A stretch of 55,002 nucleotides of DNA from Myxococcales bacterium (GTDB lineage Bacteria > Myxococcota_A > Polyangia > Haliangiales > Haliangiaceae): contig JAEUJY010000094.1 in the NCBI GenBank assembly GCA_016794525.1, positions 1 to 55,002 of the forward strand, given 5' to 3'. Position 1 is the stretch's first letter, and each line of letters opens with the position of its first letter. Under the pieces are notes generated by a model. It saw only the letters and a program-made list of their open reading frames with translations. It did not search any database and was not told where the DNA came from. The translations under genes and the position numbers were made by a program. This document shows, one piece after another, positions 9,200 through 17,525 of the stretch.

Positions 9200-10299
9200 G
9201 GTCCGGTTCGTAGCACCACGCCGCGCAAGCGCACGGGCGTGGGCGGCGCCAGATCGTGGCCGTCGCGGATCAGCGCGGCCAGCGTGAAGCCGGGCGAGGC
9301 GACCGCGCGGATCGCCTCGTCGGACAGCGCGACGTCGGCGGCCAGCGTCGCGTGGCCGCCCGCGGCCAGGCTGCCCAGGTACAGCACCCGGCCGTCGAGC
9401 TCCATGCTCGACGACGCCAGCACCACCCGCACGCCGTAGCCGCGCCCCGGCCCGACGTTGTCGATCGCCAGCGACACCCGCAGCCGGTTGCCGGCGGTCA
9501 GGCTGGCCGCCAGCGGCCCGGCCTCGTACTGCGCCACCTTCTCGAGCGCCGCCAGCGGCGGCACCGTCGCGTCGAGGCCGCGCTCGGCGAAGAAGCCGGC
9601 CCGGGCCGCCGCCAGCGCGCCGGGATCGATCACCGTGTCGATCCGCACCGGCACGCCGGCCACCACCAGATCGATCGCCAGGTCCAACGCCGGCAGCTTG
9701 GGCTCGAGCGCGTCGACGAAGTCGAACGGCGACACCGCGAAGCCGCCGTCGGCGCCGACCGCGCCCTCGACGTGCAGCCCGCTCCACAAGAGCGTCGCGC
9801 GCTCGGCCACCACCGGCTGCTCCCCGCACGGCTGCGGCGCGCCCGGCCGCCGCACCGCCTGCACGCCCACCGGGTTGCGCTCGACGCGGTTGCCGACCAG
9901 CGGCCCGATCACCAGCGGCACGCCGACCGCGACCGCGCCGGCCCCGACGTAGGTCAACGGCGAGCTGGCGCCGTCGTCCGACAGCATCCCGGTGGCCGCG
10001 CCGACGAACCCCAGCCCGGTGGCGATCACGCCGACCACCAGCGTCGCCGGGTTGGGCGACACCTTGACCACGTCGAAGGTGGCCATGTCGGTGACGGTCT
10101 CGGTGGCGCAGGCGAGCGGCGCGACGAACCGCAGCCGGCCCCGCTCGTCGAGCCGCGCGGTCGGCGGCAGCGCCCGCGGCGGCGCGGCGGTGCGCTCGAC
10201 GCGGGTCTCGCCGGTGCGGGTGTCCTGGTAGGCGATCGACGCGTGGCAGGCGCCGAGCGCCACCAGCACCGGCAGGGTGCGCGGGTTCACCCGCGCCAT
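9196..10299 (-). CDS. Hypothetical lipoprotein, first gene of the CFA-cluster operon
   Basis: 367 residues, no recognised domain. A short signal sequence PRTLPVLVALGAC ends in a lipobox-like LGAC. A hydrophobic stretch around residues 85-130 (TLVVGVIATGLGFVGAATG and YVGAGAVAVGVPLVIGPLVG) could form two membrane helices. The C-terminal half contains LRVSLAIDNVGPGRGYGVRV and LYLGSLAAGGHATLA, which resemble CARDB-like domains that recur in bacterial secreted proteins. It is coupled to the FAD oxidoreductase by a GTGA overlap, so it may support envelope lipid modification. The gene is divergent from the alpha/beta hydrolase, with 23 bases between starts. Confidence 0.75.
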   Translation of the reverse strand: MARVNPRTLPVLVALGACHASIAYQDTRTGETRVERTAAPPRALPPTARLDERGRLRFVAPLACATETVTDMATFDVVKVSPNPATLVVGVIATGLGFVGAATGMLSDDGASSPLTYVGAGAVAVGVPLVIGPLVGNRVERNPVGVQAVRRPGAPQPCGEQPVVAERATLLWSGLHVEGAVGADGGFAVSPFDFVDALEPKLPALDLAIDLVVAGVPVRIDTVIDPGALAAARAGFFAERGLDATVPPLAALEKVAQYEAGPLAASLTAGNRLRVSLAIDNVGPGRGYGVRVVLASSSMELDGRVLYLGSLAAGGHATLAADVALSDEAIRAVASPGFTLAALIRDGHDLAPPTPVRLRGVVLRTGP

Positions 10300-10309
10300 C
10301 GTACCGCAG

Positions 10310-10315
10310 TACGCT
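10310..10315 (+). promoter_or_regulatory. -10 element TACGCT, leaderless start
   Basis: TACGCT ends 7 bases before the ATG at 10323, inside the 23-base gap between divergent starts. No good -35 is visible. Confidence 0.45.
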
Positions 10316-10322
10316 GGCGCGC

Positions 10323-11039
10323 ATGGCGCCCCCGCCCCCGCCCGCCGATCTGGCCACGCCGGTCGACATCCCCGCCGGCGATCGCGCGATCGCCGGCCGG
10401 CTGTGGACCGCGCCCGGCGCGCACACGATCTACGCGCTCGGCCACGGCGCCGGCGCCGGCATGCACCACCCGTTCATGATCGCGATCGCCGCCGCGCTGG
10501 CCGCGCGCGGCGTGACGACGCTGCGCTGGGAGATGCCGGCGATGACCGCGGGCAAGCGCCTGGCCGACCGCCCCGCGGTGGTGCGGCCGCTGGCGCGCGC
10601 CGCTTGCCTGCACGCCGCCGCCCTGGCGCCGGGCCTGCGGCTGATCGCCGGCGGCAAGTCGATGGGCGGCCGGATGACGTCGGAGGCCCACGCCGCCGCG
10701 CCGATCCCGGGGCTCGCCGGGCTGGCGTTCCTCGGCTTCCCGCTGCACCCGGCCGGCGCGCCGGCGTCGACCCGCGGCGCCCACCTGGCCGGGATCGACC
10801 TGCCCATGCTGTTCGTGTCGGGCACCCGCGACGCGCTGGCCGAGCCGGCGCTCCTCGACGCGCTGCTCGCGGCGCTGGGCCCGCGCGCCACCCGCTGCCC
10901 GATCCACGACGGCGACCACGGCCTCGAGGTGCCGCGCCGGCCGGCGCCCGACCGGCCGCGCACCGCCGATCCGATCGCCACCGCGGCCGAGGCGATCGCG
11001 GCCTGGGCCGTGACGCTCCCGGCCCCCGCCATTCCTTGA
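10323..11039 (+). CDS. Alpha/beta hydrolase (KANL3/Tex30-like)
   Basis: 238-residue cytosolic hydrolase of the alpha/beta fold. The oxyanion region is ALGHGAGAGMHH (about residues 40-51), the nucleophile elbow is GGKSMGGR (about 113-120), the acid is in FVSGTRDALAEP and the catalytic His in IHDGDHGLEVP. This pattern matches the KANL3/Tex30 dienelactone-hydrolase-like family. The substrate is unknown. A TTGACA box overlaps the stop codon, but no matching -10 at standard spacing is seen for the MerR-TPR gene that follows 32 bases later. Confidence 0.88.
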   Translation: MAPPPPPADLATPVDIPAGDRAIAGRLWTAPGAHTIYALGHGAGAGMHHPFMIAIAAALAARGVTTLRWEMPAMTAGKRLADRPAVVRPLARAACLHAAALAPGLRLIAGGKSMGGRMTSEAHAAAPIPGLAGLAFLGFPLHPAGAPASTRGAHLAGIDLPMLFVSGTRDALAEPALLDALLAALGPRATRCPIHDGDHGLEVPRRPAPDRPRTADPIATAAEAIAAWAVTLPAPAIP

Positions 11040-11071
11040 CACCGCCGATCACGTGCGCAAATCATCGCCGC

Positions 11072-11890
<819 letters not shown>

Positions 11891-11942
11891 GCGAAGCGGG
11901 ACGACGAGGGGCCGCGGAAGCCCGGCAAGATCTCAGGAGGGC

Positions 11943-12030
11943 GGTGGAGGCAGGGTCCCGCGAAGAGGATCTCGCGTTTCGGGTGGGGGCCCCACGTCTT
12001 GTGGGGGAGGGGCTTTGCGAAAGCCCCTCC
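11943..12030 (-). repeat. Gene-end palindromic element, copy A
   Basis: Read on the minus strand, directly after the stop of the lipoprotein gene at 12035, this has a perfect hairpin (12006-12030: 11-base arms ending GGGGCTTT, loop CGC), then a GGGGCC block, a CCCGAAACGCGAGA tail and a GGAGGCAGG-type motif (reverse complement). The same order recurs at 14949-15056, 17217-17445 and 40385-40463. It probably acts as a 3' end or terminator, although no U-tract follows. Confidence 0.7.
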
Positions 12031-12034
12031 AAGG

Positions 12035-12661
12035 TCACGGGCAGCCGGGCGCCGCGCGGCCGTGGCCCAGCTCGACCAGCGTGTGGAACCGGTTGCGCAT
12101 CGACGCCGCCATGTCGCTGGTGGCCCCGCGCACCGCGGCCAGGTGCTCGATGAACTCGACCTCGGTGGCGCCGGCCTCGGCCGCGCGCACCATGATCGAG
12201 CCCTCGATCAGCGTGATGAAGTCGGAGCCGAAGACCTTCTGGTAGCGGATGATGGCGAGCTCGGGCGCCTCGGGGGTGCCGGTGATCGTCCCGAACCGCC
12301 ACAGCTCGTCCCACGCGACCGTGATGATCTCGTCGACCTCGTAGTGGAACTTCCAGCCGTACTCGTACTGCGGCTCGACGCCGACCATCGCGCTGTGGCG
12401 GGTGGTGGCGCAGCTGTACAGGTGCTCGGGATCCTTGGCCGCCGCCCACACGACGCCGGGCGGCGCGAAGATCAGCCCGCGGCCGTGCACGACCTTGGGG
12501 TCGCCCTCGGTGGCCACCGTGAGGAGCTCCTCCACCCCGGCCCCGGCCTGGGGCACCGGCGCGGTGTTGTCCTCGAGCGGCTCGAGACCGTCGGGGAACA
12601 CCGTCGTGATGTCGTCCTGGCAGGCCGCCAGCACGAGCACCATCGCCAGGGCGTAGCGCAT
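12035..12661 (-). CDS. Lipoprotein with SRPBCC-like domain (putative)
   Basis: 208-residue predicted lipoprotein. The N-terminus MRYALAMVLVLAAC is a signal peptide with an LAAC lipobox. The body (about residues 45-205) has the alternating strands and C-terminal helix expected of an SRPBCC/START-like ligand-binding fold (VVWAAAKDPEHLY, YEYGWKFHYEVDEIITVAWDE, AAVRGATSDMAASMRNRFHTL), but the match is by eye and weak. The gene is divergent from kinase 1 and ends at the hairpin element at 11943-12030. Function unknown. Confidence 0.75.
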   Translation of the reverse strand: MRYALAMVLVLAACQDDITTVFPDGLEPLEDNTAPVPQAGAGVEELLTVATEGDPKVVHGRGLIFAPPGVVWAAAKDPEHLYSCATTRHSAMVGVEPQYEYGWKFHYEVDEIITVAWDELWRFGTITGTPEAPELAIIRYQKVFGSDFITLIEGSIMVRAAEAGATEVEFIEHLAAVRGATSDMAASMRNRFHTLVELGHGRAAPGCP

Positions 12662-12832
12662 CGGCTCCACTATCGCGCCCTGCCGCCCGTTAGGCAAGTT
12701 CGGGGTCCGACCAGCGATGACGGGACGCACTGTTGCCACATCGAGCGCAATCCGTCACACCGCGGCGTCGCGCCACGGAGGTGGTCGCCAGATCTACCGC
12801 GGACGGACGAGCGGTGCGACACTAGCGCTGGC

Positions 12833-14734
12833 ATGCGCGAACCGCGCCGCGATGAACCGAGCGAGACGTTCGGCACCTACGTGCTCTTCGAGTGCCTGGG
12901 CCGCGGCGGCATGGCGACGGTGCATCGCGCGAAGCAGACCGGCATCGAGGGCTTCGAGCGCCCGGTCGCGCTCAAGCGCATGCTGCCGTGGCTCACCAGC
13001 GACCCCGAGTTCGTGAAGTCGTTCGTGCGCGAGGCCCGGCTGGCGGCGCAGCTGCGCCACACCAACATCGCGCAGACCTACGACCTCGGGAAGGTCGACG
13101 GCGTCTACTTCATCGCGATGGAGATGATCGCCGGGCGCGACCTGCGCGAGATCTTGCGCCAGGCCCACAACACCGTCGGGCCGGTGCCGGTGCCGATCGC
13201 GATCCACATCCTGTTCCAGATGTGCGACGCGCTCGACTACGCGCACAACTTCCGCGACGAGCAGGGCCGCGCGCTCGGCCTCGTCCACCGCGACATCTCG
13301 CCGGCCAACGTGATCGTCGGCGAGGACGGCTGCGCCAAGCTGGTCGACTTCGGCGTGGCCAAGGGCTCGACCGCGACCCTGGCCACGATGAGCGGCATGC
13401 TCAAGGGCAAGTTCGCGTACATGGCGCCCGAGATGCTGCAGGGCCAGGTCGACGCGCGCTGCGACCTGTTCGCGGTCGGCGTCGTCGCGTGGGAGCTGCT
13501 CACCGCCAAGCCGCTGTTCGCCGGCGGCGACGACATGGAGATCCTGCAGCGCGTGACGACCTGGGATCCGCCGCCGCCGTCGTCGGTCAACCCGATGGTG
13601 CCGCGCGAGCTCGACGCCTGGGTGCAGATGGCGCTCAACAAGAACGCCGCGCGCCGGTTCCAGTCGGCCGCGCAGATGCGCGCCGGCCTCGAGCTGGTGG
13701 CGCGGGTGCCGTCGATGCGCGCCACCGGGCCCGACGTCGCGGCGTGGGTCGCCTGGGCGTTCCAGCAGAAGAAGGGCAACGTCGCGCCGGCCCCCGCCCC
13801 GATCGCGGCGGCGCCGCCCGCGCCCGCCCCCGGCGGCGGCGACAGCGTCGTCGTCACCGTCGAGCGTCCGCTGGCGCGCGGCCAGTCCGACAGCCGACCG
13901 CCGACGGTGCGCGCCACGCCGCAGGCGGTGGGCCTGCCGCCGATGCCGCCCGGCCTGGGCGCCGCGCAGACGCTGCTGGTCGACGACGCCGCGGTGCTGG
14001 CCTCGGCGCCGGCCCCAGCCGGCGGCGAGCGCAAGACCACCGCGATGTTCGGCTCGGGGTTGCCGCCGCGGCAGTCGAGCCCGCACCTCGCCGCGGTGCC
14101 GACCCCGGCGCCCCAGGCCGCCAGCGGCCCGGTGCCGACGCCGATGCCGCCGCAGCCGTCGAGCGCGGTCGCGATCCCGCCGTCGGCGATGGAGCGCACC
14201 CGCTCGCCCAGCGTCCCACCGCCCGCCGGCGGTCCCCACGCCACGATGATCGGCGCCGTCGTGCCGATCCCGGTGGCGTCGCCGTCGGGGCGCTTCTCGG
14301 CCACCGCGCCGCCGCCGGCGATCAGCCCGTCGACGGTGCCGCCGCCCGCCGTGACCCCGCGCGCGATGCCGGCCCAGCCGATGCACACGCCGCAGGCCGT
14401 GCCGGTGCCCAGCTACACGCCGCAGGCGTACCCGGTGCAACCGACGCCGCACGCGATCGCCGCCCAGGCCGGCGCGCAGCCGCAGGCGCGCACGGTGAAC
14501 CTCGACGCCGGCACGCCCGCGTGGGCCGCCGGGCCGCAGCCGCTGGCCAGCCCCGAGTACCAGCAGGCCGCCGCGACCTTCGCCCGCGGCACCGCCGAGC
14601 CAGGCGGCGCGCCGGCGTCGGCCCCCACGCCCCTCCCGCGCCCGCCCAGCGGCAACGGGGCGCTGATCGCCGTGCTCGTGCTGGGCGCCGCCGCGGCCGT
14701 GGGCGGCTTCTTCCTGGTGCAGCACTTCCTGTAG
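12833..14734 (+). CDS. Membrane-anchored Ser/Thr protein kinase (kinase 1)
   Basis: 633-residue PknB-type kinase. Residues about 12-285 are the kinase domain: glycine loop LGRGGMATV, VALKRM (catalytic Lys), VHRDISPANVIV (catalytic loop, with the DISPxNV variant common in myxobacterial kinases), VDFGVAKG and MAPEML. A long Pro/Ala-rich linker (about 310-600) with multiple Thr/Ser and repeated PQAxP segments leads to a single C-terminal helix, GALIAVLVLGAAAAVGGFF (about 608-628), so the enzyme is tail-anchored with the kinase domain in the cytoplasm. No extracellular sensor domain follows the helix. It is a single gene upstream of slyX, and its stop codon overlaps slyX's -10 box. Confidence 0.93.
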   Translation: MREPRRDEPSETFGTYVLFECLGRGGMATVHRAKQTGIEGFERPVALKRMLPWLTSDPEFVKSFVREARLAAQLRHTNIAQTYDLGKVDGVYFIAMEMIAGRDLREILRQAHNTVGPVPVPIAIHILFQMCDALDYAHNFRDEQGRALGLVHRDISPANVIVGEDGCAKLVDFGVAKGSTATLATMSGMLKGKFAYMAPEMLQGQVDARCDLFAVGVVAWELLTAKPLFAGGDDMEILQRVTTWDPPPPSSVNPMVPRELDAWVQMALNKNAARRFQSAAQMRAGLELVARVPSMRATGPDVAAWVAWAFQQKKGNVAPAPAPIAAAPPAPAPGGGDSVVVTVERPLARGQSDSRPPTVRATPQAVGLPPMPPGLGAAQTLLVDDAAVLASAPAPAGGERKTTAMFGSGLPPRQSSPHLAAVPTPAPQAASGPVPTPMPPQPSSAVAIPPSAMERTRSPSVPPPAGGPHATMIGAVVPIPVASPSGRFSATAPPPAISPSTVPPPAVTPRAMPAQPMHTPQAVPVPSYTPQAYPVQPTPHAIAAQAGAQPQARTVNLDAGTPAWAAGPQPLASPEYQQAAATFARGTAEPGGAPASAPTPLPRPPSGNGALIAVLVLGAAAAVGGFFLVQHFL

Positions 14735-14737
14735 GCT
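14732..14737 (+). promoter_or_regulatory. -10 element TAGGCT, leaderless start of slyX
   Basis: TAGGCT ends 6 bases before the slyX ATG and its TAG is the stop codon of kinase 1. Confidence 0.5.
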
Positions 14738-14743
14738 GCGCCC

Positions 14744-14947
14744 ATGCACGAGTCGCTCGCCGACACGGTCATCGAGCTCGAGATCCGCATCGCCTACCAG
14801 GACCGCACGGTCGCCGCGCTCGACGAGATCGTCCGCCAGCTGCACGCGCGGGTCGACACCCTCGAGGCCGCGCTGCGCGAGCTGCGCCAGTCGAGCGCCG
14901 CCGCCCCACCGATCGGCCCCGCCAACGAGCCGCCCCCGCACTATTGA
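14744..14947 (+). CDS. slyX: SlyX family protein
   Basis: 67-residue SlyX-type coiled-coil protein: a heptad-rich N-terminal half (IELEIRIAYQDRTVAALDEIV, then LHARVDTLEAALRELR) and the hallmark C-terminal PPPHY. Length and ending fit the family. SlyX is of unknown biochemical role. The start at 14744 is supported by a TAGGCT box 6 bases upstream, and the stop is followed at once by gene-end element copy B. Confidence 0.93.
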   Translation: MHESLADTVIELEIRIAYQDRTVAALDEIVRQLHARVDTLEAALRELRQSSAAAPPIGPANEPPPHY

Positions 14948-14948
14948 A

Positions 14949-15056
14949 TGGAGGGTTTCTCGCGAAACCCAGGCGGAGGCAGGTGGCCCACCAATCCCTA
15001 TGCACCACTGATCTTGGCCGGGGACGTCCCCGGCGGGGCCCCCACCCGAGACGCCC
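14949..15056 (+). repeat. Gene-end palindromic element, copy B
   Basis: Starts one base after the slyX stop. It holds a hairpin (14953-14970, GGGTTTC arms), a GGCGGAGGCAGGTGG motif, a perfect 16-base palindrome CCGGGGACGTCCCCGG (15018-15033), then GGGGCCCCCACCCGAGACGC. Layout matches copies A, C and D. Confidence 0.6.
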
Positions 15057-15143
15057 TGATGACCACCAACGGCCGGGTTCATGACGACGGACGTTGCACG
15101 GCGTCATCCGGCCCAGACGCCACGAAGCCACCACGGCACCACC

Positions 15144-15650
15144 ATGAAGAAGCGCATCGCCCTCATCTCCACCGGCGGCACGATCGAGAAGACCTACGAC
15201 GAGCTGTCGGGGCTGCTGCACAACCAGGTCTCGGTGCTCGACATCATGCTGGCGTCGCTCGAGCTGCGCGGCGTCGAGGTCCGGCGGGTCCAGCTGATGA
15301 ACAAGGACAGCCTCGAGATGACGCCCGAGGATCACGCGCTGATCGCCGAGACCGCCGAGAGCATGGCGCGCGCGAGCGACGGCGTGGTCGTCGTCCACGG
15401 CACCGATCGCCTGCAGCACTCCGGCGAGGCGCTGGTCGCGATGTTCGGCACGCCGCGCACGCCGGTCGTCTTCACCGGCGCGATGCGCCCCTACCAGCTG
15501 CGCTCGACCGACGCGCTGCAGAACCTCACCGAGGCGCTGCTCGCGGTGCAGCTGCTGCCACCCGGCGTCTACGTCGCGATGCACAACCAGGTGCTCGCCT
15601 TCCCCGGCGTGGTCAAGGATCGCCAGGCCGGCACCTTCACCAAGGCGTGA
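15144..15650 (+). CDS. Single-domain asparaginase-like protein
   Basis: 168-residue protein equal to the N-terminal domain of L-asparaginase. Seen: STGGTIEKTYDE (first nucleophile Thr region) at residues 9-20, VVVVHGTDRLQHSGEAL (second Thr-Asp pair) and VFTGAMRP. The C-terminal domain of a normal 330-residue asparaginase is absent and is not found downstream, where dps begins. Short 'asparaginase domain-containing' proteins of this size exist in other bacteria, so this looks like a real family rather than a truncation. Amidohydrolase activity on Asn or Gln is possible but unproven, since the full enzyme completes its active site at domain and subunit interfaces. Confidence 0.85.
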   Translation: MKKRIALISTGGTIEKTYDELSGLLHNQVSVLDIMLASLELRGVEVRRVQLMNKDSLEMTPEDHALIAETAESMARASDGVVVVHGTDRLQHSGEALVAMFGTPRTPVVFTGAMRPYQLRSTDALQNLTEALLAVQLLPPGVYVAMHNQVLAFPGVVKDRQAGTFTKA

Positions 15651-15727
15651 GCGGCGACGGCCGGCTGATAGCTCCTGGTTATCACCCCGAGCACACCGCG
15701 CCGGTTTCGCGAGCATCGCCGCGCCGC

Positions 15728-15733
15728 TAGGTT
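15728..15733 (+). promoter_or_regulatory. -10 element TAGGTT, leaderless start of dps
   Basis: TAGGTT ends 6 bases before the dps ATG. No clear -35 or OxyR-like site is visible. Confidence 0.5.
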
Positions 15734-15739
15734 GGCGGC

Positions 15740-16213
15740 ATGCGCACCACCCGGAACGATCTGGCCCCGACCACCCGCACCACCGTCATCGCCGCGCTGG
15801 CCCCGGCGCTGGCCACCGCGATCGACCTCGCGCTCGCCGCCAAGCAGGCCCACTGGAACGTCCGCGGCCGGCAGTTCGCGCCGCTGCACGCGCTGTTCGA
15901 TCAGGTCGCCGGCGAGGCCGGCGCCTGGGCCGACGATCTGGCCGAGCGGATCGTCCAGCTGGGCGGCGTCGCCGACGGCACGCTGGCCGCGGTCGCCGCG
16001 CGCACCGCGCTGGCGCCCTACCCCGCCGCCGCCACCGCCGGCGACGACCACGTCGCCGCGATCGCCGACCGCCTCGCCGGGTTCGGCGCGCAGACCCGGG
16101 CCGCGATCGCCACCACCGGCGAGGCCGGCGACGCGGTGACCTCGGATCTGTTCACCGAGCTGACCGCCGGCGCCGACAAGCAGCTGTGGATGGTCGAGGC
16201 GCACCTGTCCTGA
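15740..16213 (+). CDS. dps: Dps-family DNA-binding ferritin-like protein
   Basis: 157-residue mini-ferritin. The ferroxidase signature is present: KQAHWNVRG (about residues 34-42) with its conserved His, and HALFDQVAGEAGAWADDLAER, giving the His-x-x-x-Asp-x-x-x-Glu pattern at the inter-subunit site. The N-terminal tail (MRTTRNDLAPTTRTT) has three Arg residues that could bind DNA. It should form dodecamers that oxidise Fe(II) with H2O2 and store iron, protecting DNA under stress. It stands alone in its own unit. Confidence 0.93.
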   Translation: MRTTRNDLAPTTRTTVIAALAPALATAIDLALAAKQAHWNVRGRQFAPLHALFDQVAGEAGAWADDLAERIVQLGGVADGTLAAVAARTALAPYPAAATAGDDHVAAIADRLAGFGAQTRAAIATTGEAGDAVTSDLFTELTAGADKQLWMVEAHLS

Positions 16214-16260
16214 CCGGGCCGGGGTGACCGTCCTGGGCCCGGCGTGATATCTCCGGGACC

Positions 16261-17211
16261 ATGAGCGATCCATCGATCCCGGTCGTCGACGTACGCGACT
16301 GGTTTGGCGACGCCGCCGCCCGCGCCCGCTTCGTGCGCGGCGTCGGCGAGTCGCTGGCGGACATCGGCTTCTTCGCGCTGGCCAACCACGGCATCTCGCC
16401 CGAGGACACCCAGCGCGCCTACGCCACCGCCCGCGAGTTCTTCGCGCTGCCGCCCGCCACGAAGGCCGCGTACCACCGCGCCGGCGCCAAGGGCCAGCGC
16501 GGCTACACCGGCTTCGGCACCGAGCACGCCAAGGACGCCCAGGCCGCCGACCTCAAGGAGTTCTGGCAGGTCGGCCGGGTCGACGTCCCCGACGCGCACG
16601 AGGTCCACCAGCCGTTCGGCCCCAACCTGTGGCCCGACGCCGACGTGCCGGCGTTCCGGCCGGTCATGTCCGAGCTGTACCGCGGCCTCGATCGCCTCGG
16701 CGCGATCTGCCTCGAGGCCGCCGCGCTGTACCTGGGCGAGCCCGCCGACACGTTCGCGGCGATGGCCACCGACAGCGACACGATCGTCCGCGTGATCTAC
16801 TACCCGCCGACCGTCGGCGCGCCGCCCGGCGCGGTGCGGTCGGCCGCCCACGAGGACATCAACCTGATCACGCTCCTGTCGGGGGCCACCGCCGACGGCC
16901 TCGAGCTGCTGCGGCGCGACGGCACCTGGATGCCGGTCCACGTGTCGTTCGATCACATCGTCGTCGACTCCGGCGACATGCTGCAGAACCTCACCAACGG
17001 CCTGTACAAGTCGACCACCCACCGCGTCGTCAACCCCGCCGACGCGTCGAGCGATCGCTACTCGATGCCGTGCTTCATCCACCCGCGCAAGTCGGTCGAC
17101 CTCACGCCGATGGCGTCGGCGGTGGCCCGCACCGGCGGCGTCGCGCGCTACCCCAGCCTCGACGCCGGCAGCTACCTCATCCAGCGCCTCAAGGAGATCG
17201 GGCTGGGGTGA
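16261..17211 (+). CDS. Isopenicillin N synthase-like 2OG-Fe(II) oxygenase
   Basis: 316 residues, double-stranded beta-helix oxygenase. The N-terminal DIOX_N part is PVVDVRDW with FFALANHGIS. The iron ligands are the HED in AAHEDINLITLL (about residues 197-208) and the His of STTHRVVNP (about 255); the 2-oxoglutarate-binding Arg is in RYSMPCFIHP. Residues for IPNS itself cannot be told apart from those of other 2OG oxygenases, so the substrate is open. A TATCTC hexamer 7 bases before the ATG resembles the local leaderless pattern. The stop is followed by the triple palindromic repeat. Confidence 0.9.
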   Translation: MSDPSIPVVDVRDWFGDAAARARFVRGVGESLADIGFFALANHGISPEDTQRAYATAREFFALPPATKAAYHRAGAKGQRGYTGFGTEHAKDAQAADLKEFWQVGRVDVPDAHEVHQPFGPNLWPDADVPAFRPVMSELYRGLDRLGAICLEAAALYLGEPADTFAAMATDSDTIVRVIYYPPTVGAPPGAVRSAAHEDINLITLLSGATADGLELLRRDGTWMPVHVSFDHIVVDSGDMLQNLTNGLYKSTTHRVVNPADASSDRYSMPCFIHPRKSVDLTPMASAVARTGGVARYPSLDAGSYLIQRLKEIGLG

Positions 17212-17216
17212 CCGAA

Positions 17217-17445
17217 CTCCTCGGAAGGGGCTTTCGCGAAGCCCCTTCCCCGTCGGGGGCATGCCCCGACGGGGCCCCAACCCCCGAGTTCCTTGGAAGG
17301 GGCTTTCGCAAAGCCCCTTCCCCGTCGGGGGCATGCCCCGACGGGGCCCCAACCCACGAGTTCCTTGGAAGGGGCTTTCGCAAAGCCCCTTCCCCGTCGG
17401 GGGCATGCCCCGACGGGGCCCCAACCCGAAACGCGAGAGCCCTCA
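17217..17445 (+). repeat. Gene-end palindromic element, copy C: three tandem 72-bp units
   Basis: The 314-base stretch 17212-17525 has no gene and is filled mostly by this element. Units begin at 17223, 17295 and 17367, exactly 72 bases apart and nearly identical. Each unit holds two palindromes: a GGAAGGGGCTTT hairpin with loop CGC, and a second hairpin around GGGGGCATGCCCC. After the third unit comes CCCGAAACGCGAGAG, also present in copy A. The near identity implies recent tandem amplification. Confidence 0.85.
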
Positions 17446-17513
17446 GCGCGGATAGGCACCTCGATCGACCGTGGGCGATCGTCGCACCCGGCGATGGCCC
17501 GACGCAGGAGTGC

Positions 17514-17519
17514 TAGTGT
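17514..17519 (+). promoter_or_regulatory. -10 element TAGTGT, leaderless start
   Basis: TAGTGT ends 6 bases before the ATG at 17526. Confidence 0.5.
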
Positions 17520-17525
17520 CGGCCC

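Noticed and set aside
11036-11041. TTGACA as a -35 box for the MerR-TPR gene
   Set aside because: No acceptable -10 lies 16-18 bases downstream; the box overlaps the hydrolase stop codon and may be chance.
17189-17455. Short frames encoding repeated KGLSQSPFP or EGALRKPLP peptides
   Set aside because: They are read-through of the 72-bp palindromic units and occur on both strands.
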